DNA of 64,000 bases, taken from assembly GCA_029747585.1 (NCBI GenBank), contig JAPEVF010000038.1, positions 1-64,000 of the forward strand, written 5' to 3'. Source of the DNA: Pleurotus djamor. Taxonomy: Eukaryota > Basidiomycota > Agaricomycetes > Agaricales > Pleurotaceae. Position numbers and translations under genes: made by a program. Below are positions 33,779-44,969 of the stretch, piece by piece; position 1 is the first letter of the stretch; every line of letters begins with the position of its first letter. Under the pieces are notes generated by a model. It ran no database searches. It was not told where the DNA came from and was given only the letters and a program-made list of their open reading frames with translations.

Positions 33779-34783
33779 ATGGCCAGTTCATCCTCCTCCC
33801 ATCAGCACCAACTGTTCCTCACTCCTGCGTATATCTCTAGTTCTCGCAAGCACGACAAAGAGAATGCTAATCCTCGCACCACGACCGATAAGGACGACCA
33901 GGACAGTCCGAAGAATTTTCGAGGCTATGGACGCCGTGTTGCGCGTCTTGTCGATGTTCAAGATAGTCTAGACCACATCGTTAACGCCGGTATCACTCAT
34001 GATATCTCAGATTCGGATGATGAAGGTGACGAGGGTGACGAGGAGGGAGATGTGGAGGAAGACAAGGATGGGTACGTGATCACGCATTCTATCCCTGAAT
34101 TGCCCTATCTCTAACTTGTTCTCAGTGCCGCGTTACTGAGAACTCGTCGCGTCGAAGACTGGAAGGTTCTCATTGTCCACATTCCCGTCCTTTAAAGGAC
34201 GATGATTGAACTTGCTTCGAACGCCACCATTCGCCATAAGTTGTGTAGCCAAGTGCCAAGTAAGTCATGGACATCACGCACCAGACCCCAGCCTTCATAG
34301 TTCATACATAAATCTCCTTCTAGGTCACGTCCGGCATGGAGGCAGTTTGCTCTGATGATTGCTCCGCCCTGAAGGACAATATCCTTCTCTTTCTTCCCCC
34401 TTCCTCGGACTTCGCTATCTTCCCTGCTATCCGACCTGATGGTGACAAGTCTGATTGAGGCTGGCACCAGCCATTCACTGCCGCGCTCCTGTGTCCCATC
34501 ACCCTCAAAGCTGATCAAGGGTATTCTTCTGTCGATGTGTTGTTTAACTCGGCTAACCCTCCTTTGCAGTACCTTCGACGACATCAAGGATGGCAAAATT
34601 TCCGTGAACGCTGATCAATTCCCGCGTTTCTTGTATCCTTATGGACACGAGATGTTGGGAAAGAGTGGCCTGAGGGCCGAACTTCTCAAGGGCTACCTCT
34701 TGATCCGAAGTGACTTCCATCGCGACGTTCCCTTCACGCTGACACCAGACTCGTCTTTCTTCGTAGCTGCAAGGCTCCATTGA
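33779..34783 (+). pseudogene. broken basidiomycete-type gene, DUF6532-like C-terminus
   Basis: The start MASSSSSHQHQLFLTPAYIS lies directly behind an upstream in-frame TAA. A charged N-terminal part with a long Asp/Glu run (around 34010-34070) is spliced (GTACGT..CTCAG) to RTRRVEDWKVLIVHIPVL. An in-frame TAA at 34192-34194 follows. The same frame continues TMIELASNATIRHKLCSQVP up to a GTAAGT donor. Later, plus-strand frames carry a GWHQPF stretch and, at about 34565-34783, DGKISVNADQFPRFLYPYGH and GYLLIR. This style recalls the lineage-specific DUF6532 genes of Agaricomycetes, but the match is by eye only. The stop and a further TGA before GWHQPF argue for a pseudogene. Confidence 0.5.
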
Positions 34784-35805
34784 TGCACACGACACTACCA
34801 TATGTTAAGAAGACATGCGGGTACGCACGATCTTTCGTAACCAGAACCACCGGTAAGGCATCCACCATCTCCCGTTCAATTGATCTTCAAAACGACAAGT
34901 CCAACCTCCTTCCGACGTCTTTGCACTGATGCTCCCATGTCGTACAGTAGGACTTACCCGCGGCGTTGTCCATGTGTACCTTCAACTTTGTGGTACCTCT
35001 CTCCACTGTCTCATCTTCCTGCCTCCTCGCATAGTTATCGTGTACTTGTATACTCTACTTAAACATGAATATATCTTTTTCCTTCCCTTTTTGTGTGCTT
35101 TCTGAGTGCTTTTCAATGAATTTTTAGTACTTTCGTGACGATCTTTCAGAAGCCTTCCACAAGCCACCAGTACTTTCAAAGGCCTTCGGGAGGCGAAAGA
35201 CCTACCTTTCGTGGCTTTAAAAGCCCTGAAAGCCCATGACACTGGCTGGAATCATAGAAGATAATTTGATTATTATTTCCAATATCTACGAACTTAGTAA
35301 GGTAGAAATTCTTTGGTTTTCTTCATCTTTATACCACGATATCCCGCCCAGGGATATGGTCAAATGTTCGCTGTGGGTGTTGCTCTCAGTTTGCACGCCT
35401 ATGAGACGCTGTCAGTTACTTGAAGGATGTCGGTCATGGATCAACGGTATGTAGTTGGTTTTCCTCCAACAACATTCTTCGTGTTTATGACTCTTGGTCA
35501 CTTCTTGGGCCGTCGTCTCATACTGCAGTGCTGGCCGACCTTTCTTGCACAAGTCGAGTCCCGGGTTGCCGTACAATATCCAAGGGTCTACTGAAACCGG
35601 CCAGCAAGCGAATATGATGGGAGAGGTCCTTTCAACGCATTCTTGGTACGTTTTGTCATTGTAGTATTTCCCGCGTCCCAATCCACCTCATCCTGCTCCC
35701 AACCTGCTCCCAACCTGCTCCGTTGCTTACATGCGGGTTGCAGGTTTCCCTCTTGTCTACCACCGAGCTTTGTTCCCCCCGAGTGCAACCTTGACCATCT
35801 AAATC
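34784..35805. other. intergenic region
   Basis: No gene is supported. The open frames present overlap on both strands and show no domain or signal sequence. Confidence 0.45.
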
Positions 35806-36860
35806 CACCTCGAGGAGGATATAAAGGCAGGGAGAGGGATGGGCCTTCAAATTGGCACGACCGCGACAGAAGCTACAGAGGCTACGATGACCGGAGAAGG
35901 GACGGGCCGCCCCCGGACAGACGGATTAGAGAACCCGACAGAGATTATCGTGGTTCGGACAGTCGTAGACCTGGTATGTGGTTTTCTTCGCAGTAGTTGG
36001 TCGGTTGTGAACTTATACTGGCCGCTATAGGTAGTTACTCTGACAGATTTCCTTGTCGTTCCGCGTCTCCACCTTGCAGACTTCCTTCTCCAACCATGCC
36101 AGATCGCGAAGTCCCTCTCGTCGTCCCCCTTCTCCCAAACGAAGCAAACTCAAGACTCAACCCTCCAGGCTTTGTTCCTTCACGCTGCCGCCGTTGAGGC
36201 AAGGAGGATCGCACGATACACCACGCGTGAAAACCGAACCTTCGGATACAAAATCTGCACAGGCTTCACCCAAACCAAGCCACGTCAATATCAAACGCGA
36301 AGAAGCAGCTCGGTCTCCCCTCCTCCCCACCGAACCAAAAGAAAGGTCACCAATGATCCCAACGTCGTCCCGAACAACACCACTGGTTAAATCTGAACCT
36401 GCACAATCTCTTCTCCCTCCTACCGGCATCAAACGCAAAATACCGACGAAACCTAGGCAAGATAGAGATGGTGACATACAAATGAGCGGCTCTGCCAGCG
36501 GGTTTGTCCGCATGGCGTTTCTGGTATTCATGTACGTTGCCTATTCTCTCCCGTACCCCTCTCTCACTGAACGATCACAGCCCTACAGACGACACCCTTT
36601 TACACCTCCTCTCTTCGCCACGTCCCCTCAAGTTGTCATCGTTCCTCAAAGACAACCTCCTAACCGAATACTTGAAGCTTGAAGATCTGAATCTTTGGCC
36701 TCAGCTTCGGCGCCACGGTCGTCATGCTGTAAACCCTGTCCTACCTACCCCACTCCCTCTGAGACTCTCTAATGCATATACTGGCAAACGGACACCTTTG
36801 GACGGCGCAGATTGTTTGAGTGACTGTGGCTGTATGTCATATGCATCTTGTATGCCATGA
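35806..36860 (+). CDS. arginine/serine-rich protein gene, model fragmented
   Basis: Starting around 35806, one frame encodes a strongly biased Arg/Asp/Tyr stretch (HDRDRSYRGYDDRRRDGPPP). It ends at a GTATGT donor (35973) and is continued after CTATAG by GSYSDR. A shift of frame is then needed before RSRSPSRRPPSPKRSKLK and a long Lys/Ser/Pro-rich part with VKTEPSD and IKREEAARS, which look like sumoylation consensus sites. After an intron ending at ATCACAG, DDTLLHLLSSPRPLKLSSFL and EYLKLEDLNLWPQLRRHGRH follow, ending at TGA 36858-36860. The 5' end is not resolved. RS content suggests a nuclear RNA-related or chromatin protein; no domain is recognised. Confidence 0.45.
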
Positions 36861-37188
36861 GCATAGTATTGATTTCAGATATATCATGTCATTCAACAGT
36901 TTCCTATGTTGAAGAATGATTCCCTTGAAGTGAACAGTGAACAGGAGATAGGGCGAAGTCGAAGGATGATATGTATGCTGCGCCGCTGTTTCGCGAGTCG
37001 CTATCCATAGCAAAAAGACACTTTGCGTCGAAATCATTCTCATAGTCGTTTTTCGGACTCGTTCACGCCGTGCCGCAGGCAGCGGCCCGCTAACCCAAGT
37101 CTACTTGTAGATTAATCTAATCTAATCTAATTATAAAGTCCAGGCAAGGTTCAAATGTCTAGAAGAGGAAGAAGAAAAAACAAAACGC
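36861..37188. other. intergenic region between convergent genes
   Basis: Holds the facing 3' ends of two genes and a short microsatellite; nothing else is seen. Confidence 0.5.
37113..37131. repeat. TAATC microsatellite
   Basis: Three full TAATC units and a partial fourth occur in tandem. Confidence 0.8.
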
Positions 37189-38783
37189 CTAGTACTGCAA
37201 CATAGTGTTCTCTTTATCGAAGATACTACGGATCGGCATGGTGTTGCGTTTCCTAACCATGGGTCGGTTCTTCTGTTGAATGGCAGGGATAGGTGTAATG
37301 TTCAATTTGCCAAACGAGAAGGGCGACGGGTGCTGCGTATTCACGACGTTCTGCAAGGGTTTCCCGAGGGGTGTAGGGGAAATCTCGAGAACTTGAGATG
37401 TACGGTGAGAAGTAGGGGCACCAAGAGTAGAGTGGATGTCGTCGAGAGAGTGCGACGGGGTGAGAGGGAATGGAAGGTTCGATAGGTTCTGAGGTGTAGA
37501 CTGTTCGCTGGTCAGAAGGTCCGACGAGCTGGGGTATTGAGTGATAGCGGCAAGCGACGCAGGCTCGGCGGGTGCGGTGACGGTGATAGGAACTGGTCAC
37601 CAAGAGATCAGTGCTGGCCTTATCACGCTATGGATAAGGTTGGGTACTTACTAGTAACATGGGTCTGCGCTCGGGCCTCATGCTCCCAGGCAACGAGTCG
37701 AGGATTCTGTGAGCAGGTCGAGATTGGGGTTTCAAGTATGCGACATTTCGATATTCTTGCTAGCTCGGGGATGTCCGTTCCGAAGAGAGTGGGTTGAGCT
37801 CGCTTTTGTTCGATGGAAGCTTCCCTCATTCTTTGGGAAACCTTTAGTTCATTACAAAGGGTGGAATGATGGAGAAACTTACAGAGCATCGCTGTTTGTG
37901 CAAGCCCAGAAACCAGCCCTTGCAAGTGGGTCCAAAGCGGCCGTGATCCAGTGGCACGTAGATTGAGGACAGACAGACATAGAAACCTCCAGGAAAGCGA
38001 AGAAAGCACAGCAGATGTGGCCCGGAGAAAGTTCGTCGAGATTGACAATGCGACGATCATCGAGTATAGTGTAGATGTGGTTGTCGAGATTCATGGACTT
38101 GGCTACTTTGGTAATGGTATCAAGGCAAGAGATGACATCCCAGGTTTTCTGGATATGAAGCTGTGCGTGAGCCGACCAAGATTCGGAAGAAACAACAAGA
38201 AACGTACAGATTGGTAGAGTGGCCGAAGAGAGCCATGTTCGCCTTCTAAAATGTACGCTGAAGTCATATACAGAAAAACGCGATGCATCAAGCCCAAGGA
38301 ATTCACGCCAGCCTCTGAGTAAACACTTGGTTCATCGACATCCATAGCAGTGAGAGGATCGGTATCGTAGGTCGTTTGCAACGCGTTCTCTTGTATATTG
38401 CCTAAGAGCTTTGAGCCTGGGATGACGCTGGAAGGATATACGAGACCAGACGGGACGTTCGTGAGAAAGGCGTTCTCGGATATCAATTGCGAGTTAACGT
38501 CCAGGTTCGCAGACAAGACAACGAAGCCGTGGTGAGCACTTCGAAAGTCGGGAGCGTCCATGTCGACATCGAGGAAAGGCCCGCCAGCGGGCTGGAATAG
38601 GTACTTGGGAGAACCGCCTGGGAGAGAGCTGCAGTGACTAGAGTAAAGTGCAGCCCAAGAAGTAGTCGAAAGGGCGGCTTGGCGATCCACCGCGTTTCGG
38701 ACGAAGGTGGTGATGTCGGCGTCGGTCGCCGGAGAGTCGTTGGAAGAGGTTATGGTGTTGGCGAGCGAAGACATGACGGACAA
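37189..38783 (-). CDS. unknown conserved-looking protein, about 480 residues
   Basis: Start MSVMSSLANTITSSNDSPAT at 38783 (or the Met four codons on). The exons join cleanly. The first ends SLRPLYQS; the second starts LHIQKTWDVISCLDTITKV and ends WACTNSDAL; the third starts VSQRMREASIEQKRAQPTLF and ends ARAQTHVT; the last starts IPITVTAPAEPASL and ends SIFDKENTMLQY at TAG 37189. The middle part is globular with alternating hydrophobic positions. The last 130 residues are Ser/Pro/Thr-rich with a basic end (RPMVRKRNTMPIRS). There is no signal peptide and no clear membrane segment. Clean splicing over four exons shows that this is a real gene. I do not recognise the family. Confidence 0.72.
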
Positions 38784-39311
38784 AGAGGCTGAGAATTTAC
38801 AGATGAAGAGTGTCGAAGAGGCGGGTGCAGGTTGCTTGAGTCCGGCTCAGTGCAGGGTCGGCGAGTGTCGCGATGAGATGTTGGCGGAAGAAACAAAAAA
38901 GTAGATGGGAACTGATATGGCGGGGACGCGGTTTATATAGGCAGGTGGTTATGACATGTCGTCATCGGTGACAGAGTGATCGGGTTTGACATAAGTTTCG
39001 CGGGCCAAAGGTCGCACCTCAAAGAGACTCAGTCTCCGAGTCTCAGTATTTTCTCCGGTGGCTGACGAAGGCATGGTCTTGAGGACCTCGGGTGTCCAAT
39101 GTCAGGAAACAAGCAGATGAAGGGAAACACGGGAAGGGAAGCCTGGCATACATAGCGTATGAGTCCGGTATAGAAGATGACTAGTAGCTAGTGCCTGTAC
39201 GCAGGTGGGCGAAGGGCGGTCCTGTGCAGGATGTCACTTGGGTCGCTTCCACATGGCCAGTTTAAGTGTCTTTTGTTGGACATGAAGAAATTGGTTGACA
39301 TCCGAAACATG
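38784..39311. other. intergenic region
   Basis: Upstream of the unknown 37189-38783 gene and downstream of F-box-like copy A; no gene is seen. Confidence 0.5.
38932..38939 (-). promoter_or_regulatory. TATA box of the unknown 37189-38783 gene
   Basis: TATATAAA on the minus strand, about 150 bp before the ATG at 38783. Confidence 0.5.
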
Positions 39312-40884
39312 CTAAAATTGGTCCCTCCATTGTGCAAGCAGAGAAACAACCGTGTACCACTCATCATGGATAAAAACTCCAGGCCAGGTAGAGAGGCGGC
39401 AATGCTTCGGGAGAATCCGGTTGAAGTACGCTGCGATCGCCTTTGTCGAAGATGGAGAAAGTGACGAGTTGCCCAGATCAAGGTTCTTCAGATTGGGCAA
39501 CGAGACATCTTCAGATTCGGACGGTAGTTTGTCGGAGGACGTGTCGACATATAAGCCAATGCTTTGGAGTGAGAAAGAGGAATGGGCGAGAGTTCATAGA
39601 CATGATATATGAAGGCTCGGCTTGTGGTGGAGGGTGAGAGATGGGCGCGGGTTGAGATGGAGTTCTTTAAGAGAGGGAAGAGACTCCACGATCGAGATCA
39701 CATCCTCGACGTCGATGTCGAAGGGGAACGGGAACTCAAGGTTCAACGTCTCTAATTTCCGACAAGCAAGAAGCGGCTTCAAATCAGCGAACTGGATGGT
39801 AGATAGATCGAGCGGAGGATCAACAAACTCTCGAATGAGAAGGATGAGATATTCTAGACGCGACGCCATGTTGTCCGAAATAATTTGAATGATGGATGCA
39901 TAGGCCGCCTTTGACTCGGGCTCAGCCGAAAAGAGCGTCAAATGGGTCAATAAACGAGTGGAGGAGCATCTTTGAAACCATGACAGGGCGTGGTCAAGTG
40001 TGATCCCAAGGTCAAGTTTACTGAGAGATGGAAAATCATTGGGTCCAAGTAGTTGCGCCGGCGACGCAAGTGGAGGGTCCACGGTATCTGTCACATCCAG
40101 TGTGTTGATGGAGGCCAGCACAGGGAGGGATGCGAGCACTTTGGTCAAAGATGGGGTGAGCCAGGGAGGTGGTAAGTGTAGCTCCTCCAGCTCCTTCATC
40201 TCGGAAAGAGCCATTGGGATGCTGGTCGTCAAGTGTTCGGATTCAATGCCCAGCTCATCTTCAAATGTAGAGCTGATGTAGAGATACGAAACGTGGGGCA
40301 TGCTGGTAGGGATGCTTGAGAATGCGGAGGCTACTGCTATTACGTTGCAATCATCCCTTTTTGGGAGATACATCCCCAGCGATGTGATGGAGGGGCAGGC
40401 AAAGACGCGAAGAACGGTTGGGTCGGCGGGGCATTCTAGATCTTGGAGGGTTGGAAACAAAGGCCTATTCCCTCTCCCAGCACGTAGTTGATCGAAGACG
40501 GACCGGTGTAATGTGTCCGCTGAGACATGCATGTCGAGCTGCTTGACCCTCCAGGCATATGAATCAAATCGTGCCCGGTCATCGAGTTGAAACGACCGAG
40601 AAAACCTCTGCCAGCAGAATCATCAATACCGTAGAGCAATTTCTAGCAAAAAGAGAACCTACACGAAGGCCATCTTCGTCAATTTTAAGAGGTGCGAGAA
40701 GCTTGAAAAGTGGGGAGGGATGGTGCACCTCCCGCCATGCAAAGGTCAGATACTCATTTGACCATATTTTGTTGACGAACAAGCACGACGCGTTTTCCGA
40801 GTATTGAAGAATCTCTGAGACAAGCTCAGGGCTTGATAAAACGCGTTGCATCGCGTCGGCCATATTGTGAGCTCTTGAGTCCAT
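39312..40884 (-). pseudogene. F-box-like/LRR paralogue A, interrupted by an in-frame TGA
   Basis: Exon 1 (40663-40884) carries the F-box-like start MQRVLSSPELVSEILQYSEN and VNKIWSNEYL. Exon 2 (39312-40607) holds the leucine-rich part, beginning RFSRSFQLDDRARFDSYAW. The 55-nt intron is in phase with those of copies B, C and D. At 39594-39596, right after SLHISCL, a TGA replaces the Ser codon found in the other copies. The frame downstream stays open and homologous (LYVDTSSDKLPSE, LKNLDLGNSSLSPSS) to TAG at 39312. The full-length protein would be 505 residues. A single nonsense change with no other damage means either very recent inactivation or one wrong base. Members of this type would act as SCF substrate adaptors if the F-box is functional. 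Confidence 0.8.
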
Positions 40885-41232
40885 AATAAGTACCCGATGA
40901 TCATGGGCGCAAGGTGCAAAAAAGGTCTGCCAAAGCGCCGGCCACGAAGTAGCCTCGTGACCAGGCCGCTATGAGGTTGTCGAATTAGGAAACCGTCGAT
41001 AGCGGTTTCCTATTTCGTCAACCTCATACAAAGGACAGTCACAGGCCTAGCCACGAAGCTCGACATTTCACAAACATTTTGGGCATGTTTCACTGACAGG
41101 CTCCCAAGTACAAAACAGCGTGCCCTTCCCCCCGATTTCGAGCAAGAATCAGGTCGCGTATTGGTCGTGTAATACACGCACGACAAGCGCCAATCTTTTT
41201 CAGAATTGCTTCCTCCTTGCTTCCACCCACCA
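40885..41232. other. shared upstream region of the head-to-head F-box-like copies A and B
   Basis: This 348-bp region between divergent paralogues contains an almost perfect inverted repeat and must hold both promoters. Confidence 0.6.
40970..41028. repeat. 26-bp inverted repeat with 7-nt spacer between copies A and B
   Basis: Arms 40970-40995 and 41003-41028 match with two mismatches; the inner 9 bp (AGGAAACCG / CGGTTTCCT) are perfect. It lies between two divergent paralogues and may mark the symmetry point of an inverted duplication. Confidence 0.85.
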
Positions 41233-42851
41233 ATGATGATGGTCGTCGACGCGATGCAACGTGTTGTATCAAGCCCTGAGCTTGTCTCAGAGATTCTGCA
41301 ATATTCGGACAATCGATCGTGCTTGGTTGTCAACAAATTATGGTGTAACGAGTATCTTACCATCGCCTGGTGGGACGTCGAGTACCCATGTTTTCAACTC
41401 TTTCAACTCCTCGCGCCTCAGAAAATCGGTAGAGATGGTCGCTGGGTTCGTTCTTAGACTTCTTGCATGAAGTACTATGGTTCTAATGGCTACACCTGCA
41501 GAAATTTTCTCGGCCATTTACACCAGATGACTGGGCGCGATTTGATTCGTATGCTTGGAGAGTCAAGCAGCTCGATATGTGGTTTTCGGTATACACCGAC
41601 TTCGATGAGTCGTTCTTCAAGCAATTGTGCGCTGGGCGAGGAAACACGCCTTTACTCCCCAACCTTCGGGAATTGGACTGTCCTGTCGATATGACTATTC
41701 TACGCCTCTTCGCATGCCCCACCGTCACGTCTCTCGGAATACATCTTTCTGCCAAAATTGAAGTTGATATGACCTCTCTAGCCGCGGTATTCTCGAGCAT
41801 CCCTAGGAGTATGCCCCACATCTCCTACCTCTATATTGATGTTGGGTTTGGTGCGCGGTCCTCGGATGCCATTGTTGGCTTAAATGATACCAAGTCCATT
41901 GTTCCGTTGGCTCTATCCGAGTTGATTTCGTTGAAGGACTTGGTCATACCTCCTTCTTGGCTGACACCATGCGTCACGAAAGCCATCGCGTCTCTGCCAG
42001 TGCTCGCCTATATCAACACCATTGAGATGTCGGACTTGGTTGATGACGGCGGTGCTACGCTTCCGTCTTCCGTAGACCTGCTAGGACGCGATGATTTCCT
42101 CTGCCTAAGGGAGCTTCACATCATAATAACCCTGCGGCGCGCATTATCATGGTTCCAGAGATGCTCCTCCACTCGGTTCTCCCAGATTTCGCTGCTATCA
42201 CCTGAGCCCGAGTCGAAGGCAACATACACATCAATCCTTCATTGGGTTTCGGAAAGTATGTCGTCGTGCATAGAGCACCTCAGCCTTCAAATTGATCGGC
42301 CCTTTGAACCTCCCGTCGATTTTTCTACCATCCAAATTGTCGATTTGAAGCCGCTTTTCACTTGTCGAAAAGTAAAGACCCTCGAGCTGTCATTTCCGTT
42401 TCCGTTTGATATCACCGTCGAAGATATCCTCTTGATCGTCCAGTCTCTTCCCTCGTTGAAAGAGCTCGAATTAAACCCCTCTCCGTCTCTCAGCCACCAC
42501 CATAAGCCAAGTCTCCATCTATCGTGTCTATCCGCTCTAGCACGTTCATCTTCATGCCAATTGCTTGAAAGCATCAGTCTATATGTAGACACGACGTGCG
42601 ACCAGCTACCGCAGGAAACCGAAGATGTTTCATTCCAACGATTGAAACACCTCAGCTTGGGGTACTCGTCACTTTCTCCGTCTTCAATAGAGGCGGTTGC
42701 AGCGTACATCAGTCGGATGATCCCGAAGCAATGCCGTTTACATGCTGGATGGGCTCCCACAAGCACACGCATCAGTGAAGAATGGCAAAAAGTCTTGTCT
42801 CTTCTTGGTCAATGGAGGCCGGAGGACTTCTTGGATGAGCCGACACAATGA
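41233..42851 (+). CDS. F-box-like/LRR protein, paralogue B
   Basis: Exon 1 (41233-41445) starts MMMVVDAMQRVVSSPELVSE and contains VNKLWCNEYLTIAWWDVEY. A 56-nt intron leads to exon 2 (41502-42851), starting KFSRPFTPDDWARFDSYAW. The product is 520 residues. The N-terminal 45 residues have the F-box pattern (hydrophobic helix, Val-Asn-Lys-Leu-Trp). The rest shows irregular leucine-rich repeats (LRELDCPVDMTILRLFACP, LKTLEL-type and LSLGYSSLSPSSIEAV units), ending EDFLDEPTQ. It is the intact sister of copy A. If it follows the family, it recruits a target to the SCF ubiquitin ligase; the target is unknown. Such genes expand greatly in Agaricomycetes. No classical LPxELL motif is present, so the F-box is divergent. 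Confidence 0.85.
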
Positions 42852-43218
42852 TCACTATGTGTTCGAATCAATGTTGGCGTAGCACTTGCTCCTGTTTACA
42901 ATCGAATTTGAAGTCTTCGGATTTGGTGTCCAGGAGAGCACTCACTTGACATCGCCTGCATCCGGGATCCAAGGCCCCAGAACAGCTGCCAAAGCGGCCA
43001 ACGTGGACGCTGCGACTAGCCTACCAAATGCGAACATAATGCTCCCCAAATACACTTGTATCGTTGGCTTCTGACGATCTTCGTGCGATCCTCCACGACT
43101 TGGAGCCTTTGCCTCAGTGAAGCTGGACACAGGATGATTTCACACATTTCGTTTGAAAATAGAACAGACATGATATATCAATGAGGTCAGCCCTCCGCCC
43201 CATTCACCCCGTTTCCCA
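42852..43218. other. intergenic region
   Basis: Lies between copy B and the 2OG dioxygenase, both plus strand. A 62-codon minus frame (42942-43130) contains one hydrophobic stretch (FGRLVAASTLAALAAVLGPW). It could be a tiny membrane protein, but there is no further support. Confidence 0.45.
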
Positions 43219-44665
43219 ATGCCCGAGAGTACGAGTCCCGACTTCCAAGATGCACCACCTTTCCCCGCCAACGTCTCGACTCACCCCCTTCCTGTAATCG
43301 ACTATTCTTTGATCAAAGCTGGGGACGAGGCTGAGCTGAACCGTCTTTGGGAAGCCTTTACGACACTGGGATTCTGCTAGTGAGTAAACTCATCTGCTTA
43401 GGCGATGTGATGGCCATCTACATTGGATATTTAACTCTGGACCTCATAGTCTCAGTAATCATGGCACTGATGTTGAAGTCGAAGGCATGTTCAACGTGGG
43501 TAAGAAAACGATGGACCTGCCGCTCGCAGAGAAACTCCAATTTGACCAAGGAGACTCCGGGCTTTCACGGGGGTATGTCCTTTTTCCATCAACAGTCGTT
43601 TGCAACTGTATTGATTGGGGGATTAGATACAAAGCACTTGGAGTCAACGCGGTGGATGAGACGGGCAGAAAAGACAACGTTGAATTTATGAATATATCCC
43701 AGGACAACGCCCTCGCCTGGCCATCCGACATGAGGCGAACTTACCCTCAGACTGTCAATGAAGCCATGGGCACGGTCATCCAACCATTTGTGAAGAAGTC
43801 TGTCGATATCAACCTGACAATCATCGATGTTTTCAATGATAAATTGGGTCTTCCCAAGGGCACGCTTCGCAGACTACATGTGGGAGAATTGAGTGGAAGC
43901 GAAGCACGGTGCATCAAAAGCCCTCCCGTACCCGGTGGATGGGATGAGAAGACCGCTTCTCTTGGAGCCCATACCGACTTCGGATCCTTGGTGAGTTTGT
44001 TGCTCCATGTAGAGAGGAGCATGCCATGACATTGCTCTTTCCAGTCGTTCTTGCATAACCGCCTTGGAGGGCTTCAAGTCTTTGTCAAAGGAACGGACAA
44101 ATGGCAATATATCAAGGTCAGTCAATTAGGTTCATCAACCTTGAGGGGTACTCACCAATGATTGCGTCGTTCATACAGCCCATCCCTGGATATGGTATCT
44201 GTAACATTGGCGACGCTTTGGCAATACTCAGTGGGGGCATACTACGATCCAACCTGCACCGTGTTGTGTAAGTAACTTCGGCTCCTCGCGTCCATTTTCT
44301 CGTTCAAGCCAATCGAATTAGCCCACCACCCGGTGCGCAAGCGACATTGGATCGATACTCGGTTGTGTTCTTCAGCCGTCCCAATGATTCGGTAGTCCTC
44401 CGAGCACTGATTGAAGACAGCCCAGTCATTGCTGACGCTGCGGTGAAGAATCAGAAGGAGTACGGGATAAACTTCGAGACGGGTGAGACGGCGGCGGGGT
44501 GGTTTGCAAGACGCGTCAAATATGAAATGATAAGCAATCGTAAGGTGGGTGTTTCGGATCGACTGAGATGACCTTTGTCACAGTTCTTACTCTCGTGTTT
44601 ATGCCTAGGGTCCTGAAAGCTTTCGAGCTAGCAGGGGGACCGAGCATAGGCCAGATCTAAGTTGA
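43219..44665 (+). CDS. 2OG-Fe(II) dioxygenase of the isopenicillin N synthase-like family
   Basis: Oxidises a small molecule using 2-oxoglutarate, O2 and Fe2+. Start MPESTSPDFQDAPPFP. The N-terminal DIOX_N-type domain reads LPVIDYSLIKAGDEAELNRL and, after an intron, YLSNHG-like sequence. The core has SRGYKALGVNAVDETGRKDN and then the iron ligands GAHTDFGSLS (HxD) and SNLHRVVPPPG (distal His). RYSVVFFSRP supplies the Arg and Ser that bind 2-oxoglutarate. All ligands are intact, unlike the oxygenase at 19010-20407. Five or six short introns are required, and the last exon ends RPDLS at 44665. The short-chain dehydrogenase 300 bp downstream on the same strand could act on the same metabolite; that is speculation. 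Cytosolic, as no signal peptide is seen. Confidence 0.9.
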
Positions 44666-44969
44666 ATCCAAGATGCCTTCACGTTGTACATATAAAGATT
44701 AAGATCGTCTCTGAGAATGTATGATAAGGTGGTCAGCTAAACTCATACGAGAATTGAACGAGAGCCCACAAAAACTCCAACCTACCTGTTCCCCCAGGCT
44801 GTTCGGTCGCATCTCGAAGCCATATCGAAAAAAGGCAGTAAGGAAGCCAAAAGGAAGCTTCTAAAAAGGACATCAAGTCGACAGGGAAAACGCTGAGGGG
44901 GCAATCATATTGCGCAGGTCGTGGACTAACGGTGCACGGACCAGGACAGGTTCCCACGTTTGCACCTCA

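Noticed and set aside
42942..43130. 62-codon minus frame with one hydrophobic stretch
   Set aside because: Could be a tiny membrane protein, but no family match and no promoter or transcript evidence; listed only in the intergenic note.
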